Notes under the pieces: generated by a model | Told to the model about the DNA's origin: nothing | The model's database searches: none | What the model saw: only the letters and a program-made list of their open reading frames with translations | Part shown: positions 62,501 through 64,000 of the stretch, piece by piece | Position numbering within the stretch: position 1 is the stretch's first letter | How the letters are laid out: the number at the start of each line of letters is the position of its first letter | Program-made: the position numbers and the translations under genes | DNA from: Progne subis subis | Lineage: Eukaryota > Chordata > Aves > Passeriformes > Hirundinidae | Assembly: GCA_022316685.1 (NCBI GenBank) | Contig: JAKJHU010000023.1 | Coordinates: 9,732,096-9,796,095, forward strand | DNA length: 64,000 nucleotides | Direction of reading: 5' to 3'

Positions 62501-63819
62501 GGAGCTCACAGGGTTCATTACTATTTTTGCCTCAACTAGCTAATCAGCATCAATCCCAATATTATGCCTGAGGCATCCTTTTTGAGGCCCTCTCAAGCAG
62601 AGTATAATCTTGCAATCCTAAATGTAGTCTTCACTTTGAAATTAGCCAACAGCTCAGTATCAATGAAAACAGCAGGGGGGAAAAAACTTCCTTCTCCCCA
62701 TCATGACAGCCATGCCAGCAAAACCCACAGTGTATATTGAATTATGCAGGCAGACAAGTAGTTCTGTCAGCTTAAATAACATTGTTTTGAGAGACAGCTT
62801 TACCTTTACCAGTTTAGGGGGATTCTCCTGCGGCTCCCAGGTTTGCATTACGCAGTAGAGCTGCATGTCCATGGAGAGAATGTGCCTGAGAGATGAGCCT
62901 GTGCCCTTCCTAGCTGTGTCCTCCACCAGGTTATGCTTTGGCTCCCTTGCAGCCAGGTGTGAGTGGTCACGTGTGCTGTTTAATAGCCCCTGTCACAATG
63001 AACAGACGTGTTCAGGACTTCTTTTAGAGGCACAAATCCCATTTTTGGGGGGAGCTATCAAGCATTTCCAGTGGGAAAGTGTTGCTTGCACACTGTCTTT
63101 TTACATTTTTTATTGTAAAATTACAGGTTCAAAATACCTCTCTGACTGATGTGAAAAGTTTTGCAGTGTGTTGGGGAGGATGTGGGGAGGATTCATTCAT
63201 TTCACTGGTAGGAAATGCTGACTGCTGACTGCTTAAAGGGCAGCAGCATCACAGACAGGTGTTCTGCAATTGTTCCATGACTTGTAGCTCCAGTTTGGCA
63301 CTGGTTATGTAAAACGCATTACCCATATGAAACTGCATCCTGTTCTGCCTGTCCACTAAGGGTAAGAAGAGGCTTTAGCAATAGAGTCTACCATTAATAA
63401 CAGTGTCTTCTTACCACATCAGACTGATGACAGTCAGCTGTGAATACACTGCTGTGATGCCAAAAGAGGCAAAATTTGGTCTAAGATAAAACAATCCAGC
63501 ACTGTTCACTGGTGCATCCATACCTACCATACCTAAGGTATTGATATGGAAGGGCAGACTGTGGCCTGGTTTGTCCATAGATTCAGTATTGAAACCTGTT
63601 CTGCAGGAATATAGATCCTATATCCTTCTCTGATTTTTTTTTTTTTTTTTCCTGTTGCACTCAATTTGCAGCAGTGCAAAGTTTTATCCATGCAGTTCAC
63701 TGGACTTTTTCCATGCATCTCATTTTCTTTCTTCTTCTCGTTTCACAGTTGTGCCTATCTGTATTTTACTCTCTTACTTTGTGAGAGTTCTTTGGTTTTT
63801 CCAGGGTTCTTGTTTTTCT

Positions 63820-63858
63820 TAATTTTTTTTTTTTTTTTTTTTATTTTTTTTTTTTTTG
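63820..63858. repeat. Poly-T tract
   Basis: Nearly pure T with a single A interruption. The Phe-rich frame reaching 63866 is a composition artefact. A second run of about 16 T is at 63635-63651. Confidence 0.9.
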
Positions 63859-64000
63859 GCTTCTAAGGAGTGCCAGCGGCTTTCCTCAGCGGCTGCATTG
63901 GAATCAGCATGAGGAGATGAAAGCAGCAGCCTGCCATGGAGTGATCACAGAAAGCCACTGGGCTGATTTACTCTTTAGTCCCCCACTTTCATACATGTTG

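Larger units (their letters stand above)
53410..64000. other. Unannotated non-coding DNA
   Basis: No gene, RNA or delimited transposon is recognised in 10.6 kb. Stretches near 54380-55110 and 58000-58290 are somewhat GC-richer than average. The longest frames (135 codons at 54185-54592 minus, 116 at 54758-55108 minus, 113 at 60276-60617 plus) contain no domain I know. Confidence 0.5.

Noticed and set aside
1..64000. CRISPR arrays, operons, tRNA or rRNA genes
   Set aside because: No regularly spaced repeats, no closely packed genes and no tRNA-like cloverleaf were found; the sequence is typical of a vertebrate nuclear genome.

Overview
The window looks like intergenic or intronic DNA of a bird nuclear genome, probably a songbird. 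It is AT-rich and almost gene-free. It carries several fragments of CR1 LINEs, recognised by their family-typical 3' ends and one decayed reverse-transcriptase C-terminus, and many LTRs of endogenous retroviruses. There are no bacterial-style operons, no tRNA or rRNA genes, no CRISPR array and no multi-exon gene that I can recognise. The assignment to birds rests on recognising CR1 and on the style of the LTRs; the songbird suggestion is weaker and comes from memory of repeat families, not a search.

Layout. 1-2.3 kb: AT-rich DNA, then a minus-strand LTR (1441-2090) that still has the start of the proviral leader, then a short CR1 scrap. 2.3-8.0 kb: nothing recognisable. 8.05-11.3 kb: three LTRs close together (minus, plus, minus). 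11.3-13.7 kb: the only plausible protein-coding gene, an intronless 226-codon ORF (12339-13019) for an acidic protein with repeated Trp-acidic motifs and a basic, Cys-rich tail, followed by about 600 bp of A/G-rich low-complexity DNA. 13.8-22.8 kb: no recognisable gene. 22.8-27.5 kb: a second LTR cluster with three solo LTRs, each with perfect target-site duplications, plus a CR1 fragment and a 61-T tract. 27.5-38.7 kb: unannotated AT-rich DNA with two perfect short tandem duplications. 38.7-53.4 kb: five CR1 fragments (four minus, one plus), a solo LTR with a 6-bp duplication (46699-47400), two less certain LTRs, microsatellites and a diverged 170-bp duplication. 53.4-64 kb: unannotated DNA with poly-T tracts.

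Best-supported results. Four solo LTRs can be delimited to the base by terminal TG...CA ends (or a near version) and matching target duplications: 22811-24325 (CTGGG), 24728-25371 (TTTTAT), 26940-27519 (ATCCAT) and 46699-47400 (GAGGGA). A fifth, 9685-10137, has TTAG. The LTR at 1441-2090 is the same family as 24728-25371 in opposite orientation and is followed by a 27-bp tandem duplication at the place where a primer-binding site should be. The 12.3-kb ORF is the most interesting candidate for something undescribed. I do not know its function and cannot prove that it is translated.
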